From: a bacterium BRH_c32
GTDB lineage: Bacteria > Bacteroidota > Ignavibacteria > Ignavibacteriales > Melioribacteraceae
Assembly: GCA_001516025.1 (NCBI GenBank)
Contig: LOEU01000021.1
Location: forward strand, 1 to 64,000
Direction of reading: 5' to 3'
Length of the DNA stretch: 64,000 bases
The number at the start of each line of letters is the position of its first letter. The stretch's first letter is position 1. The position numbers and the translations under genes are program-made. This document shows, in pieces, positions 18,249-28,407 of this stretch. Below the pieces are notes generated by a model that saw nothing but the letters and a program-made list of their open reading frames with translations, had not been told where the DNA came from and made no database searches.

Positions 18249-18860
18249 ATGACAAAATTTAAAATGGAAATAAATACAACATTAGTTGCATTAGTTTTTG
18301 CAGCGATTTTTTCGTTAGGAATTACTTCCTGTAAACAAAGCACGCAGAAAGAAAATACTACTACTTCTCAAACAGAGATAAATGTTGTTATTGCAGAACA
18401 AGAAGTATTGGATGTACAGAAAGAATGGGGTGATGGAATTGTGAAGATTGGAAAAGTTTTTATTGAAAAAGGTGACTTCAAAAACGCAGCCACCGAACAT
18501 ATCAATAACTTTTATAATTATCAGGAAGGTACTGTTTTGTTCAAACCGACTATGGCTTCCGAAAAGCAATTCCGTACCGATTTTGAAGGAGCTTTATCAT
18601 ATTTCATAGCTGGAAACGCTAATTACCCGGAAGACCATGGCTTTGCTATAAAACCATGGAGTAGTGTTCGCTGGGAAAGTATTGGGATAAAAATCATTGG
18701 CAATATGGCAGTAGCTATGGGTAACTATTATTTCACACCTGCAAAAGGTGGTGATGAAGTAAAGGTAGAGTATTCTTTTGCTTATTCGAAAGATAAAGAA
18801 GGAAAATTGAAAATTATACTTCATGACTCACACATTCCTTTCTCGACTAAAAAGAAATAA
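18249..18860 (+). CDS. Lipoprotein with SnoaL/NTF2-like fold
   Basis: The 203-residue protein has a lipoprotein signal ending LGITSCKQ, so C28 should be lipidated. The mature part looks like the SnoaL/NTF2-like superfamily: an early helix VLDVQKEWGDGIVKIG, the mid-region tryptophan pattern VRWESIGIKIIGNMAVAMGNYYF, and paired strands at the end (VEYSFAYSKDKEGKLKIILHDSH). Secreted members of this superfamily are often annotated next to carbonic anhydrases or as CaMKII-association-like domains, with no settled role. AAGGAG precedes the ATG. It is monocistronic and lies between IS21-like repeats, so its link to the kinases is unclear. Confidence 0.6.
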   Translation: MTKFKMEINTTLVALVFAAIFSLGITSCKQSTQKENTTTSQTEINVVIAEQEVLDVQKEWGDGIVKIGKVFIEKGDFKNAATEHINNFYNYQEGTVLFKPTMASEKQFRTDFEGALSYFIAGNANYPEDHGFAIKPWSSVRWESIGIKIIGNMAVAMGNYYFTPAKGGDEVKVEYSFAYSKDKEGKLKIILHDSHIPFSTKKK

Positions 18861-19360
18861 AGCACGAAACGCTAACAATATGTAGCAGCAATAATGACTT
18901 TGGTGGTATTCCAAGTATTTTACACTGAAAAAGCTTCAGTGTCGATTGACTGATAAAGACAATTTTGAATTAAGCAATCTAATTCCACTTATCAAATTTA
19001 TATTGATTTTTTTACCCATTTTAAAACTTGCTAATCGGCTTAAAAACAGATAAGTACAATCCGTTATACTGGTCAGTTTTCGGCGGAATTTGGTAAATTA
19101 TCAAGCAGAAAAATCATTCAGCTAATAAGTAGGAGCAATCCGAATTAGTAGTTAGATTTAAAGGAAAAGGGTGGGTCAATTTTCAATGAGAATTTCCAGT
19201 AGCAGATTAAATTAATCAATCCCTGATGAAGCCGGAATAAATATACTAAATAATACCTCTTGACTTATTATACATTTCTATGTAGCTTTCATTAAACAAC
19301 ACCGGAGTGTGTGCTCGTCTTCCATGAATAATAAAGCTAAAATATTTTTTATTACGCACC
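18861..19360. other. Gene-free stretch containing IS21-like cluster C
   Basis: No gene was found. The first 140 bases are plain AT-rich sequence. Bases 19005-19196 carry the IS21-like repeats described separately. The last 160 bases, up to the TTG start of the LytTR regulator, probably hold its promoter, which I could not pin down. Confidence 0.5.
19005..19196 (+). repeat. IS21-like terminal-repeat cluster C
   Basis: TGGTCAGTTTTCGGCGGAAT begins at 19070 and GTGGGTCAATTTTCAATGAG at 19171. The first differs by one base from the inverted copy at 8798-8779. The upstream flank (AAACAGATA ... AATCC ... ATA at about 19047-19069) also matches the flank at about 8902-8927 in direct orientation. No transposase gene is nearby. 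Confidence 0.45.
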
Positions 19361-20095
19361 TTGACTAAATTAAGGGCGATAATAGTTGACGATGAACTCG
19401 CCGGCAGAGAAAATCTCAGAGCAATCGTAGAATCATATTGCCCTGAAATTGAGGTGCTTGATGTAGCAGAATCTGTTCTCAAAGGGAAAGAACTTATATC
19501 TGCTCATAATCCGGATCTTGTTTTCCTCGATATCAGTATGCCGGTGCTCGATGGTTTTGATCTTCTCGACCAATTTGAGAACCGAAATTTTATGGTCGTT
19601 TTCGTAAGTGCTCATGAAGAATTCGGAATCAAAGCAGTTAAAGCCGGAGCCGCTGATTATCTCCTTAAGCCGATCAATATTAAAGAACTCAAGAAGACCA
19701 TTAGACATCTTCTATCGATTCATGAAAAGTCGGATAAAATTTCCTCTCAGTTACAAAATGAAAGGTTAGTTCTCCCTTGTTCTCATGGATTCGATGTGAT
19801 TGTAATTGATGACATAATAAGACTGGAAGCCGATGGATGTTATACCAAAATTATAATTAAAGAGAGCAAGAACAGGATCATTTCGCGCACATTAAAAGAT
19901 TTTGAGGGCTCACTCCCAAAGTGCAATTTTTTCAGAATACACAAAGCCAACCTAATTAATCTTAAGTACATAAAAGAATATTCTAACATCGGCGGAAATT
20001 ACGTTACTATGACGGACGGCAGCAGGGTGGAGATATCACGCCGTAAAGCCCCTGAATTTATTCAAAGAATAAAAGCCGTCTTAAATGCCGTCTAA
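19361..20095 (+). CDS. LytTR-family response regulator
   Basis: The frame is closed upstream by a TGA and has no ATG before the conserved fold, so a TTG start at 19361 is the best choice; no strong ribosome site is seen. The 244-residue protein has a receiver (about 1-125) with VDDE, phospho-acceptor D58 in VFLDISMPVLDG and K in LLKPIN. A LytTR DNA-binding domain (about 140-244) follows, with IIRLEADGCYTKI, FFRIHKANLIN and the conserved ISRRK near the end. It should bind DNA when phosphorylated. The next gene, a LytS-type kinase, overlaps it by 11 bp and is its cognate partner. Likely targets are the surface-protein genes downstream, which is an inference from adjacency. Confidence 0.92.
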   Translation: MTKLRAIIVDDELAGRENLRAIVESYCPEIEVLDVAESVLKGKELISAHNPDLVFLDISMPVLDGFDLLDQFENRNFMVVFVSAHEEFGIKAVKAGAADYLLKPINIKELKKTIRHLLSIHEKSDKISSQLQNERLVLPCSHGFDVIVIDDIIRLEADGCYTKIIIKESKNRIISRTLKDFEGSLPKCNFFRIHKANLINLKYIKEYSNIGGNYVTMTDGSRVEISRRKAPEFIQRIKAVLNAV

Positions 20096-23066
20096 ATATG
20101 TTAAGTGCTGTTTATTACTAGTCGTAATTAATCTTCTTCTATATTCCAACCTTTATTCTCAGACCCCTCCTTATTACCATTATGATTCAGCCGATGGATT
20201 AGCCTCTTCCACAGTATATCAAATTATTCAAGATAGAAACGGATTTATTTGGATTGCTACGGCAAACGGTTTGAGTAAGTTCGATGGTAAAAACTTTACT
20301 ACATTCAGAACCAAAGATGGTCTTAATTCCAATTCAATAATATCATTGGCAGAGGGGAAAAAGGGTGAATTATTCCTTGGCAATTATACAAAGGGGATTA
20401 ATCTCCTTAGAAACGGTAAGATCGAAAAATATTATAGTGAGATTAATGGTAATAGTTTCTCCATTTCATATTTATTGCTTGTAAATCCGAATAATAAAGA
20501 GCAAAAAATATACGCTTATACCGGTTACGGCGCTGTAAGTTCATTCAGTGAAAAAGATGGAAAAATTGAATCGAGTATTTATCATCCTCTCTCCCCAATA
20601 TTTATAAACAAATTAGAATTACTGGATAATAATATAATCGCATTAACCAAAAATGGACTCTCTAATTTCACCAATAATAAATTAACAAGATTAGAGATAG
20701 AAGGCTTGCCCGCTCTCCCTGTTTATTGCCTTGCGAAATATAAAGATGGGAGCTATTTGATAGGTACCAAAGGGATGATTTTCGGAATAAAAGATAATAA
20801 AGTAATAAAAAGTTACAAAATAGACTTGGCAGGTAATAATGAAGTTACGGCGATGCTAATTGATTCGAAGAATAATATATGGTTCTCAATTATGAACAAG
20901 GGTTTCTTTATGATCCCTAATGCTTCAGAGAAACCGATCGATATCGGCAGCAAGATGGATCTTCAGAATACATTAGTTAATAGTTACCTTGAAGATAATG
21001 AAGGAAATATATGGATAAGTACTTATGGCAAAGGTGTCTATTGCTTGAATAATCTCTATATAAAAAACTACAATGAAAAAGATGGGTTAAGCAGTAATAG
21101 CATACAGTCAATAATTAAAGATAAATCCGGTAAATTATTTCTCGGCACTTTTAATGGTATTAATGTTTTAGATAATGGAATATTCACCAAGATTAAAGTT
21201 CATTCAAAGGAATATTTAACGGAATATATATACGGTATTAAAAACATAAATGGCGAGTATTATGTTAGCGCTTCGATTGGAGGAGAGAATAAATTGAATC
21301 TTGAATACAAAGGAATTCAATTGCATATATCCAATTATCCTTCTTTGTGTAAAACCGGCAGCGGACTTTTCCTAATCGGAACAAATCTAAATACTATTCT
21401 TGCTAAGAAAAAATTTAATAATTATGAAGATGGAATAGCATATCATCCCATTTTTGGAGATAGTTCTTATCTAAATACCATTAATGAAATATTCGAAGAT
21501 TCTCAAAAAAATATTTGGGTGGGGACTAATTACGGTCTATGCAGGTTAAATGATTTTTCAGAAAAAACATTTTATCCAAATGATCCGGTTTTGAATTCTA
21601 AGATTGTCTCGATTATGCAAGATAGTGAAAATAATATCTGGTTTGCAGGTGAAAAAGGGATTGCTAAATACAATCTTAAAAATGACTCCATTACTAATTA
21701 TGAAAATATTCTTGGACATGATTTAGCTTCTTCAACTTCCATCGTATCGGGGAGAAAAGGGAGAATCTGGATCGGCAATATGAATGGACTTTATCTGTAT
21801 AACGGGAATTCAATTAAATATTTAAACCGTCAATCCGGTCTCCCTTCAAATGAAGTACTGTCGCTCTTCTATGATAATAAAGAAGAAATCCTTTATGCCG
21901 GTACGAGTAATGGTATTTCCGTTCTGGATATAAGATCGTTCGATAATTACTCTATTTCATTACCCAACGTAAAAATATCAAGTATAAAGGGAGGTATTAA
22001 GAGCTATTCATCATTTGAGAATCTGAAATTTGAACCGGGACAAAATAATATTTACATAAAATTTATGGCTATTAATTTTGCATCACACGGCTCCGTGATA
22101 TATAAATATTCTTTAAATGGAAAATGGGAAGAAACTAATAATGATTTTCTTGATTATAGGTCTCTAAAGAGTGGAACTTACAAACTCCAAATCATCGCTA
22201 GATTACAGAATACATCTTGGGGTGAGCCGTGCTTTTTAACCTTTCAAGTTCTACCTAAGTTTTATGAGACTCTCTGGTTTAGACTTTTGGTAATTGCAGG
22301 CTTTGTTTGTATTTCCCTTCTAATATTTATTAGGCGTACCAAACACGCAACTAATAAGGCAAAAGAAGAGCTTGCGCTAACGCAAAGAATAAATGAACTT
22401 AAACATCAGGCACTTTCTGCAATGATGAATCCGCATTTTATTTTTAATTCTCTCAATTCCGTTCAGCATTTGGTAAATACCAATAAGTTGGAAGAGGCAA
22501 ATGATTATATTGCAATGATGGCTACTCTGATGAGAAAAAACCTCGATACTGCAAGGCAGGGTTTTATACTCCTATCCGAGGAAATTAACCGACTCAAACT
22601 TTATCTCGATCTTGAAAAACTTCGATTTCAGGATAAATTTTCCTATGAGATTATTACCAGACTCGGAATTAATTCTGACTCAATTATGATACCTAATATG
22701 ATAATTCAGCCATTCGTAGAAAATTCTCTTTGGCATGGGATAATTAATTCCGGCAGAGTAGGGCTTTTAAGAGTTACATTCTCGTTTGAAGATGTTGAGG
22801 TGGAATCTATAATAAATAAGACATTGATAATCAAGATAACCGATAACGGAATAGGCATCAAATTAGCACAAAAAAATAAGAAAGAAGATCACATTTCTAA
22901 AGGAATTCAGATAATTGAAGAGCGCCTCAGATTACTGAGTACAAAGATGGAGCTTCCTAAGCCGATTATATTTGAAGATTTGAGCGACTCTAAAAATGGC
23001 TCTCAAGGGACAGATGTAATTATTTCCCTTCCACCGCTTCTTTATAAAATTTCTAAAAAAGAATAA
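20085..23066 (+). CDS. Two-component-regulator propeller / Y_Y_Y / LytS-type histidine kinase
   Basis: This 993-residue protein opens with a signal peptide (cleaved near residue 26). The periplasmic sensor is a two-bladed-type regulator propeller made of about 14 repeats of the kind DxxGNIWIST, GFIWIATANGLSKFDG and NIWVGTNYGL (about 30-630). A Y_Y_Y domain follows (about 640-722; YKYSLNGKW). One membrane helix is at about 731-749. The kinase part has the His_kinase (PF06580) motif MMNPHFIFNSLNS with H784, and the ATPase motifs IIQPFVENSLWHG and ITDNGIGI. Propeller kinases of this type sense ligands outside the inner membrane; in Bacteroidota many respond to polysaccharides, but no glycan-utilisation genes are present here. 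It pairs with the LytTR regulator it overlaps. Confidence 0.93.
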   Translation: MPSKYVKCCLLLVVINLLLYSNLYSQTPPYYHYDSADGLASSTVYQIIQDRNGFIWIATANGLSKFDGKNFTTFRTKDGLNSNSIISLAEGKKGELFLGNYTKGINLLRNGKIEKYYSEINGNSFSISYLLLVNPNNKEQKIYAYTGYGAVSSFSEKDGKIESSIYHPLSPIFINKLELLDNNIIALTKNGLSNFTNNKLTRLEIEGLPALPVYCLAKYKDGSYLIGTKGMIFGIKDNKVIKSYKIDLAGNNEVTAMLIDSKNNIWFSIMNKGFFMIPNASEKPIDIGSKMDLQNTLVNSYLEDNEGNIWISTYGKGVYCLNNLYIKNYNEKDGLSSNSIQSIIKDKSGKLFLGTFNGINVLDNGIFTKIKVHSKEYLTEYIYGIKNINGEYYVSASIGGENKLNLEYKGIQLHISNYPSLCKTGSGLFLIGTNLNTILAKKKFNNYEDGIAYHPIFGDSSYLNTINEIFEDSQKNIWVGTNYGLCRLNDFSEKTFYPNDPVLNSKIVSIMQDSENNIWFAGEKGIAKYNLKNDSITNYENILGHDLASSTSIVSGRKGRIWIGNMNGLYLYNGNSIKYLNRQSGLPSNEVLSLFYDNKEEILYAGTSNGISVLDIRSFDNYSISLPNVKISSIKGGIKSYSSFENLKFEPGQNNIYIKFMAINFASHGSVIYKYSLNGKWEETNNDFLDYRSLKSGTYKLQIIARLQNTSWGEPCFLTFQVLPKFYETLWFRLLVIAGFVCISLLIFIRRTKHATNKAKEELALTQRINELKHQALSAMMNPHFIFNSLNSVQHLVNTNKLEEANDYIAMMATLMRKNLDTARQGFILLSEEINRLKLYLDLEKLRFQDKFSYEIITRLGINSDSIMIPNMIIQPFVENSLWHGIINSGRVGLLRVTFSFEDVEVESIINKTLIIKITDNGIGIKLAQKNKKEDHISKGIQIIEERLRLLSTKMELPKPIIFEDLSDSKNGSQGTDVIISLPPLLYKISKKE

Positions 23067-23197
23067 AACTCCTTCGAAAAGCTTGCCGTTTAATTAAAAA
23101 TCATACCGTTTAATTAGCCATTCATGCAGTCTGCTTATTTGCTATTGTAGTAATATTCTATCAGATGTAGATTCGTATAAAATTTTGGCTAAAAAAA

Positions 23198-23467
23198 TTG
23201 AATATTTTAAAACAGCTTATTGCAATCTTCAAATCGGATCACCCTAAATCTACGCCTCTGATAATAATTAAGTCGGAAATAGATGACTATGAAATCAAAG
23301 AATATAGATCTATTGAAGAAGTATTAGCAGAGCTTGAAAATGATCCGAATGTTTCCAAAGCTAAAATTGAAAAATTAAGATCATCTCTGAAAAATCTTAA
23401 GAACAAAACAGTAATAAAAATCAGAAATGGTGAAATAATAGAATCATCTACAAATAAGGAACTATGA
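23198..23467 (+). CDS. Small hypothetical protein
   Basis: This 89-residue frame starts at TTG 23198 and ends 9 bp before the large secreted protein. It is charged, has no signal peptide and shows a helical pattern (EEVLAELENDPNVSKAKIEKLRSSLKNL). I do not recognise it. Position suggests co-transcription with the next gene; an ATG at 23290 within the frame would give a much shorter product. Confidence 0.4.
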   Translation: MNILKQLIAIFKSDHPKSTPLIIIKSEIDDYEIKEYRSIEEVLAELENDPNVSKAKIEKLRSSLKNLKNKTVIKIRNGEIIESSTNKEL

Positions 23468-23476
23468 AGGTATATC

Positions 23477-26400
23477 ATGAGAAAAATAATATTTCTATTA
23501 ATTTTGTTTTTCATTTCGGGATTATGCGCTGCACAGGACCAAGTCCAGGTAACACTTTCACAACCGCCGCCAAATCAACTTCGAGTAACGGATCTATGGC
23601 GGGCAATCCTGATAAATACTTCAAAAATTACTTTGCATGTAACATTATCCGGAACTCTCCAAGTTAAAGGGGAAGGGATAGTTGCCGATGGTTCTTCGAG
23701 ACTCCTTAGCTTACCCCCCGGCACAAAAATGATTACTTATGACGATGTTAAAACCGGCAATATGAATTTTAAGCAGGGAACTTGGAGCGAAGCATTTAAC
23801 CGCACTGGTATTGCCCCGGCGGGAGATTATACAATTTGTATAACTGTGAAAGCCGAAGACGGTAGAGAAATCGGCAGTAGCTGCATCGATCAGATTATTG
23901 AAACCATAACTCCGGTTAATGTGGATTTAGCTCCTGAAATGGTGAATCTGCAACTTATGACTCCGGCTGATGGATCAACACTGCTCCTGAATCAACCTGT
24001 TTTATTCAGTTGGATGCTACAATCAGTTAAAGCCGGAAGGGACGTTACTTATAAAATAAAAGTAGTGGAGATTTACAACAAACAGTCACCCATTGCGGCT
24101 ATTTTAGGGAACCCGGCACTCTTTGAAAAAAGTGATATAAAAACCACTATTCTTCAATATCCTATATCAGCAAAGAAATTAGAAATAGGGAAAAAATACG
24201 CATGGACTGTTCGGGTAATGAGTGTTGGCGATCAAAGTGTTGATGACGATAGAAGTTCATCCGAAGCATTCATGTTTGATGTCGGAGCAGATGGCGTTAC
24301 AAAAAGCTTAACTATCCCTACTCCTCAGGATAGCACGAATTCAATAGCCGGAAGTGATTCAGTAGCTGTTGGAGATACAATCAGAGCCGGACGCAATGGA
24401 GAATTTAAGGTAGTTGTTACAGATGCAACCATCGAATCTGACGGATCATTAACAGGCAAAGGAAGAGTCCGAATTAATTGGTTGGGGACAAATGTCGCGG
24501 TCGAGTTTAAAAAAATTCTGGTTGATACCACAAAACGATTGACCTCAGGGGGAATAGTTACAACGGAGAGCGGAAGTTCCGGTACCTCTTATACAACCTA
24601 TCCTCTCGCATGGGCACAGAGTCTTTTAAACGGCCCGGGTATAGCAAATGTTGTAGATAACACAGTCAATTGGAGCAACGGCAAAATAGATAATATTGTT
24701 AATTGGATAAACGGTCTTAATTATGGTCAGCCACAAATAAATTACAATGGGAATATACCTCCTCCGGTTCTACCTGATTATTCACTCAAAATGCCTTTCG
24801 GATTACAATTCAGTAATGGCAATCAGAAACTGGTGATTACCGAGATGGTCTTCAAGAAAGATACATCTAAAGTAAATTTTCTGGCTCAAGTGAAATTTAC
24901 AAAATCAGGCACTCCTTATACATTAGGATTTGCGGGAAAATATTTTCCGTTTCATCCTTCCGGTATTAATTTCGGCAGCGGACGTGTGGAACTCGTTCAA
25001 GATATTAAAATTCCTAATACATCTTCAAATCCAAAAATGATTTTTAAATTTATTAAGGGAACATCTAATTCAGGATGCTACGTCGAATGGGATAGCACCG
25101 GAATTAAAGATATAAGTCTTGCACTCGATGTTAATTTCACGAGAGATTGGCTACTGCCGGTCCCGACATCAACCGATACAGTCAAAGCTGCATTGGTAGG
25201 CAATGGGACGAGTATGCATGATATTCTGCTTACCGGAACTTTAGATACTTGCGAGATTGTGGGTACTAACGGAATTAAGATTCAGTCTAGTCCTATTTCT
25301 CTCGATCTCTCCGATAGTAGAAATCCATTGAATATGAATTTCCCTACTAACTATCCAAACGATTCAACTATAACTTGGAAAGGATTTTACGTAAAATCTT
25401 TTGATGTCTCTTTACCGGAGACATGGAAAACAGGAACGAATATGAATCCTGTTATAGTTTCTGCGAATAATTTTATTATTGATGATTTTGGTCTTACGAC
25501 AAAAATAAAAGCAGTGAATGTTTTCAATCTTCAATCCGGACGGATCGCAGATTTAAGCGCCAGTTTAGATACGGTTGAAATTTCTATTATCAGCAGTTCC
25601 TTGGTTAGCGGTAAAGCTAAAGGAATTCTTGTATTGCCGGTTAGTGAAGTAACAACTCAAAATAGTTTAAAATACACAGCAACATTCAATCAGGTCTCAG
25701 GAGGAAATAATTTCCAAATAGCCGTCCTCCCGATTGGTCCCATTGATGCTGATGTACTTAAAGGGAAGATGACATTACTACCGACCTCAAGTATTTCAGC
25801 GAATCTTTCTCCTAACTCAAACACTCTCGCGATTAATCTGAACGGTACCTTTGAATGGGATAATCCTAACTTTCCGATAAAGGGTATTAAAATGGAGATG
25901 GGTTTTGAGAATGTTGGATTAAACTATTTTTATAACTCTACAACTAATACTCTCAGTTTTAATCCGGGTTCATGGAGCTTCGCAAGTCCTCCGAAATGGT
26001 TGGCAAATTTCCCGGTATCGATTAAAAAGGTTTATTTTAAATCGTTAACCAAGGCAAGTTTACCAACTCCTAAAATGGAGCTTTTAAGAGGCGCCTTGAT
26101 GATCGATATTGTTGCTAACCTCACTGAAGATATCGGCGGGGCAACTACTTTAGGAGCATCGTTCGCAATCGAGCTTGATAAATCCAATAGAAAATTTACT
26201 CCTAAATTCATAGAAGTATTTCTTGATAGTATTTCGGTTCATGCAGATATGCCCGCAGTTAAAATCGATGGTAACATTAGTATTAGGAATGAAGACCCGA
26301 TTTTTGGCAATGGTTTTCTTGGTGAATTAAAGGTCAATTTTACTTCGGTCGGTCTTAAAGCAAGAGCATTAGTCGAGTTTGGCAATACCACCTACCAATA

Positions 26401-28405
26401 TGGGAGTTTATATAGATATTGGCGTGTAGAAGCCGATCTTCTCCTGCCGCCACCGGGTGTACCATTTTTGCCCGGAATCGCATTCAGAGGATTTGGCGGA
26501 GGTGCTTATTATAATATGAATGCAACTCAAGTAACATCGACTAAAACTCTTTCAGGTAAGAAATTCACCTTTACACCTTTGAAATCTACTATGGGTTTAA
26601 GGGTAGCCGCTACAATTGCCACTACACCAAAGGAAGAAACTTTTAATGCTGATGTCGGTCTCCTGGCACAATTCTCAAAGAGTCAAGGTTTGACTAATAT
26701 CGATTTTAACGGAGATTTCTGGATTGCTGCAGGATTTGATAAACGTCCTAAGGCAAAGATTAATGGCTCTGTCAATGTGGGCTATAATTTCCCCGATAAA
26801 CATTTTAATCTATCGGCAAGCGTAAATGTAAACGCTCCTCCAATTACTACTCCAAATCCGGCTAATCTTGTATTGGATATCAGAGGAAAAACTAATAAAT
26901 GGTTCTTCAAATTTGGCGAGCCGACTTCAAATGAAAATACATTAGTCAATGTGGATGTTAGTGTTCTCGGAGTAACTGCTCATTTATATGAATATTTAAT
27001 GTTTGGGAATGATATTACACCACCTTCCGGATTTACACAAACATTTAAAAATGGTTACCATGGCGTTTTTGGCAACTATCCCGGTCCTACAACTACAAGC
27101 GGAGTAATCGGAAATACTAATACGGCAACCGGCAGAGGTTTTGCTTTAGGTATTGGATTCCTATTTAATAAAGACCTTAATTTTAGTTTAATTAGCGGTT
27201 ATTCTGCGTCTTTAGAATTAGACGCCGGTGCAGAATTAAATCTGGCATTTGCCGAATATCTTGGCAATAACTGCGAGAATCCTTCTCAACGAATTGGAAT
27301 AAACGGATGGCAAGCTTCCGGAAGTGTCGGTTTTTATGCTTCTGTTTTAGCATCTGTAAAAAAGGGAAGCTCTTCTTGGAATATAGCCGATATTAAAGCA
27401 GGGGGTTGGCTGCAAGGAAAATTCCCTAATCCGGTTTATGTTGTCGGAGCAATTCAAGGTTCTGTTAAAATTGCAGGTATAACAACAGGTATTCATCTAT
27501 TGGGTTGCTGTAGTGTTTGCGGCAGAGCTTTGGGGGATAATTGTGGTGCCCTTTTACACAAAAATGGTTGTGGACATAAATTTAAGCATCAATGGTGCCC
27601 TCATTTACAGACTAATTATTTAGTAAATACTTCTTTTGATAAAAATTTTGAATATGGTACTGATTGTACAGGGATAACAAGTGCCGGCGGTGGTGCAACT
27701 GTTGCTCAAGGAGATGCTGCAGAAGATCAGAAACAATTATTAATTCAGTATGTTAATCCAATTCAGCAATATAGTTTCCCCATTCTTTCTCCGTTAGTAG
27801 TTAAGTTCGGATTAATACCTAATAATATTTTTGATGTTTCGGAACAACAATCCGATGGTTCAATAAAAAATAGAACCTTTAAGATGGTAATTACCACCAA
27901 TATGAAAATTCATAATGATGATGGCTCAAATTCGAATGTGTCATTAAAGAAAAACGAAAATAATCTCGGAGAGTTTCTATATACTGTATTAAACCCAATC
28001 TCTATAAATACTGCAACACCAAAAACATTAGGTTCGGCTCAAACTCTGAATAAAACTAAAACTCTTAATACATTCTTAAATTCAGGGAAGATGACTGCAA
28101 AAAATAGCGCAAGCATTGGACAACCAATAGTTACTAGTTATCCATTGCCTCCTGCAAGTAACACTTATAATAATTTACCTCCCGAACCTCCGGAGGTTAA
28201 AAATACCTTAACAATAAATAAGGATTATACTTTTACTGTAACTGCTACATTAAAAGAATTTGTAGGTAATACTTGGGTAGATGCGAAAAACAAAAATAAT
28301 AGCGCGGTTACTCAATCTGTTACCAAAAAATTCAGAACAGGACCAATGGTTCTAGTTGCAAGTTCAGGTAATACAAATAGTATTCAAATAAATAAAGTAA
28401 AATAA
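23477..28405 (+). CDS. Very large secreted protein with TANFOR-like N-terminal domain and Cys-rich cluster
   Basis: The 1,642-residue protein has a signal peptide cleaved after residue 19-20 (LCAAQ). The first 250 residues (VTLSQPPPNQLRVTDLWRAI, later YKIKVVEIYNKQSP and GKKYAWTVRVM) are clearly homologous to the N terminus of the barrel protein at 33969. This domain resembles what databases call TANFOR, though I cannot confirm that. A long beta-rich middle follows, without recognisable enzymatic motifs. At about residues 1341-1375 there is a cluster of eight cysteines and four histidines (GCCSVCGR ... NGCGHKFKHQWCPH), unusual in an exported protein. The C terminus is Pro- and Asn-rich with no sorting domain that I can name. 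It probably forms part of an envelope or surface assembly together with the next two genes. Confidence 0.7.
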   Translation: MRKIIFLLILFFISGLCAAQDQVQVTLSQPPPNQLRVTDLWRAILINTSKITLHVTLSGTLQVKGEGIVADGSSRLLSLPPGTKMITYDDVKTGNMNFKQGTWSEAFNRTGIAPAGDYTICITVKAEDGREIGSSCIDQIIETITPVNVDLAPEMVNLQLMTPADGSTLLLNQPVLFSWMLQSVKAGRDVTYKIKVVEIYNKQSPIAAILGNPALFEKSDIKTTILQYPISAKKLEIGKKYAWTVRVMSVGDQSVDDDRSSSEAFMFDVGADGVTKSLTIPTPQDSTNSIAGSDSVAVGDTIRAGRNGEFKVVVTDATIESDGSLTGKGRVRINWLGTNVAVEFKKILVDTTKRLTSGGIVTTESGSSGTSYTTYPLAWAQSLLNGPGIANVVDNTVNWSNGKIDNIVNWINGLNYGQPQINYNGNIPPPVLPDYSLKMPFGLQFSNGNQKLVITEMVFKKDTSKVNFLAQVKFTKSGTPYTLGFAGKYFPFHPSGINFGSGRVELVQDIKIPNTSSNPKMIFKFIKGTSNSGCYVEWDSTGIKDISLALDVNFTRDWLLPVPTSTDTVKAALVGNGTSMHDILLTGTLDTCEIVGTNGIKIQSSPISLDLSDSRNPLNMNFPTNYPNDSTITWKGFYVKSFDVSLPETWKTGTNMNPVIVSANNFIIDDFGLTTKIKAVNVFNLQSGRIADLSASLDTVEISIISSSLVSGKAKGILVLPVSEVTTQNSLKYTATFNQVSGGNNFQIAVLPIGPIDADVLKGKMTLLPTSSISANLSPNSNTLAINLNGTFEWDNPNFPIKGIKMEMGFENVGLNYFYNSTTNTLSFNPGSWSFASPPKWLANFPVSIKKVYFKSLTKASLPTPKMELLRGALMIDIVANLTEDIGGATTLGASFAIELDKSNRKFTPKFIEVFLDSISVHADMPAVKIDGNISIRNEDPIFGNGFLGELKVNFTSVGLKARALVEFGNTTYQYGSLYRYWRVEADLLLPPPGVPFLPGIAFRGFGGGAYYNMNATQVTSTKTLSGKKFTFTPLKSTMGLRVAATIATTPKEETFNADVGLLAQFSKSQGLTNIDFNGDFWIAAGFDKRPKAKINGSVNVGYNFPDKHFNLSASVNVNAPPITTPNPANLVLDIRGKTNKWFFKFGEPTSNENTLVNVDVSVLGVTAHLYEYLMFGNDITPPSGFTQTFKNGYHGVFGNYPGPTTTSGVIGNTNTATGRGFALGIGFLFNKDLNFSLISGYSASLELDAGAELNLAFAEYLGNNCENPSQRIGINGWQASGSVGFYASVLASVKKGSSSWNIADIKAGGWLQGKFPNPVYVVGAIQGSVKIAGITTGIHLLGCCSVCGRALGDNCGALLHKNGCGHKFKHQWCPHLQTNYLVNTSFDKNFEYGTDCTGITSAGGGATVAQGDAAEDQKQLLIQYVNPIQQYSFPILSPLVVKFGLIPNNIFDVSEQQSDGSIKNRTFKMVITTNMKIHNDDGSNSNVSLKKNENNLGEFLYTVLNPISINTATPKTLGSAQTLNKTKTLNTFLNSGKMTAKNSASIGQPIVTSYPLPPASNTYNNLPPEPPEVKNTLTINKDYTFTVTATLKEFVGNTWVDAKNKNNSAVTQSVTKKFRTGPMVLVASSGNTNSIQINKVK

Positions 28406-28407
28406 AG

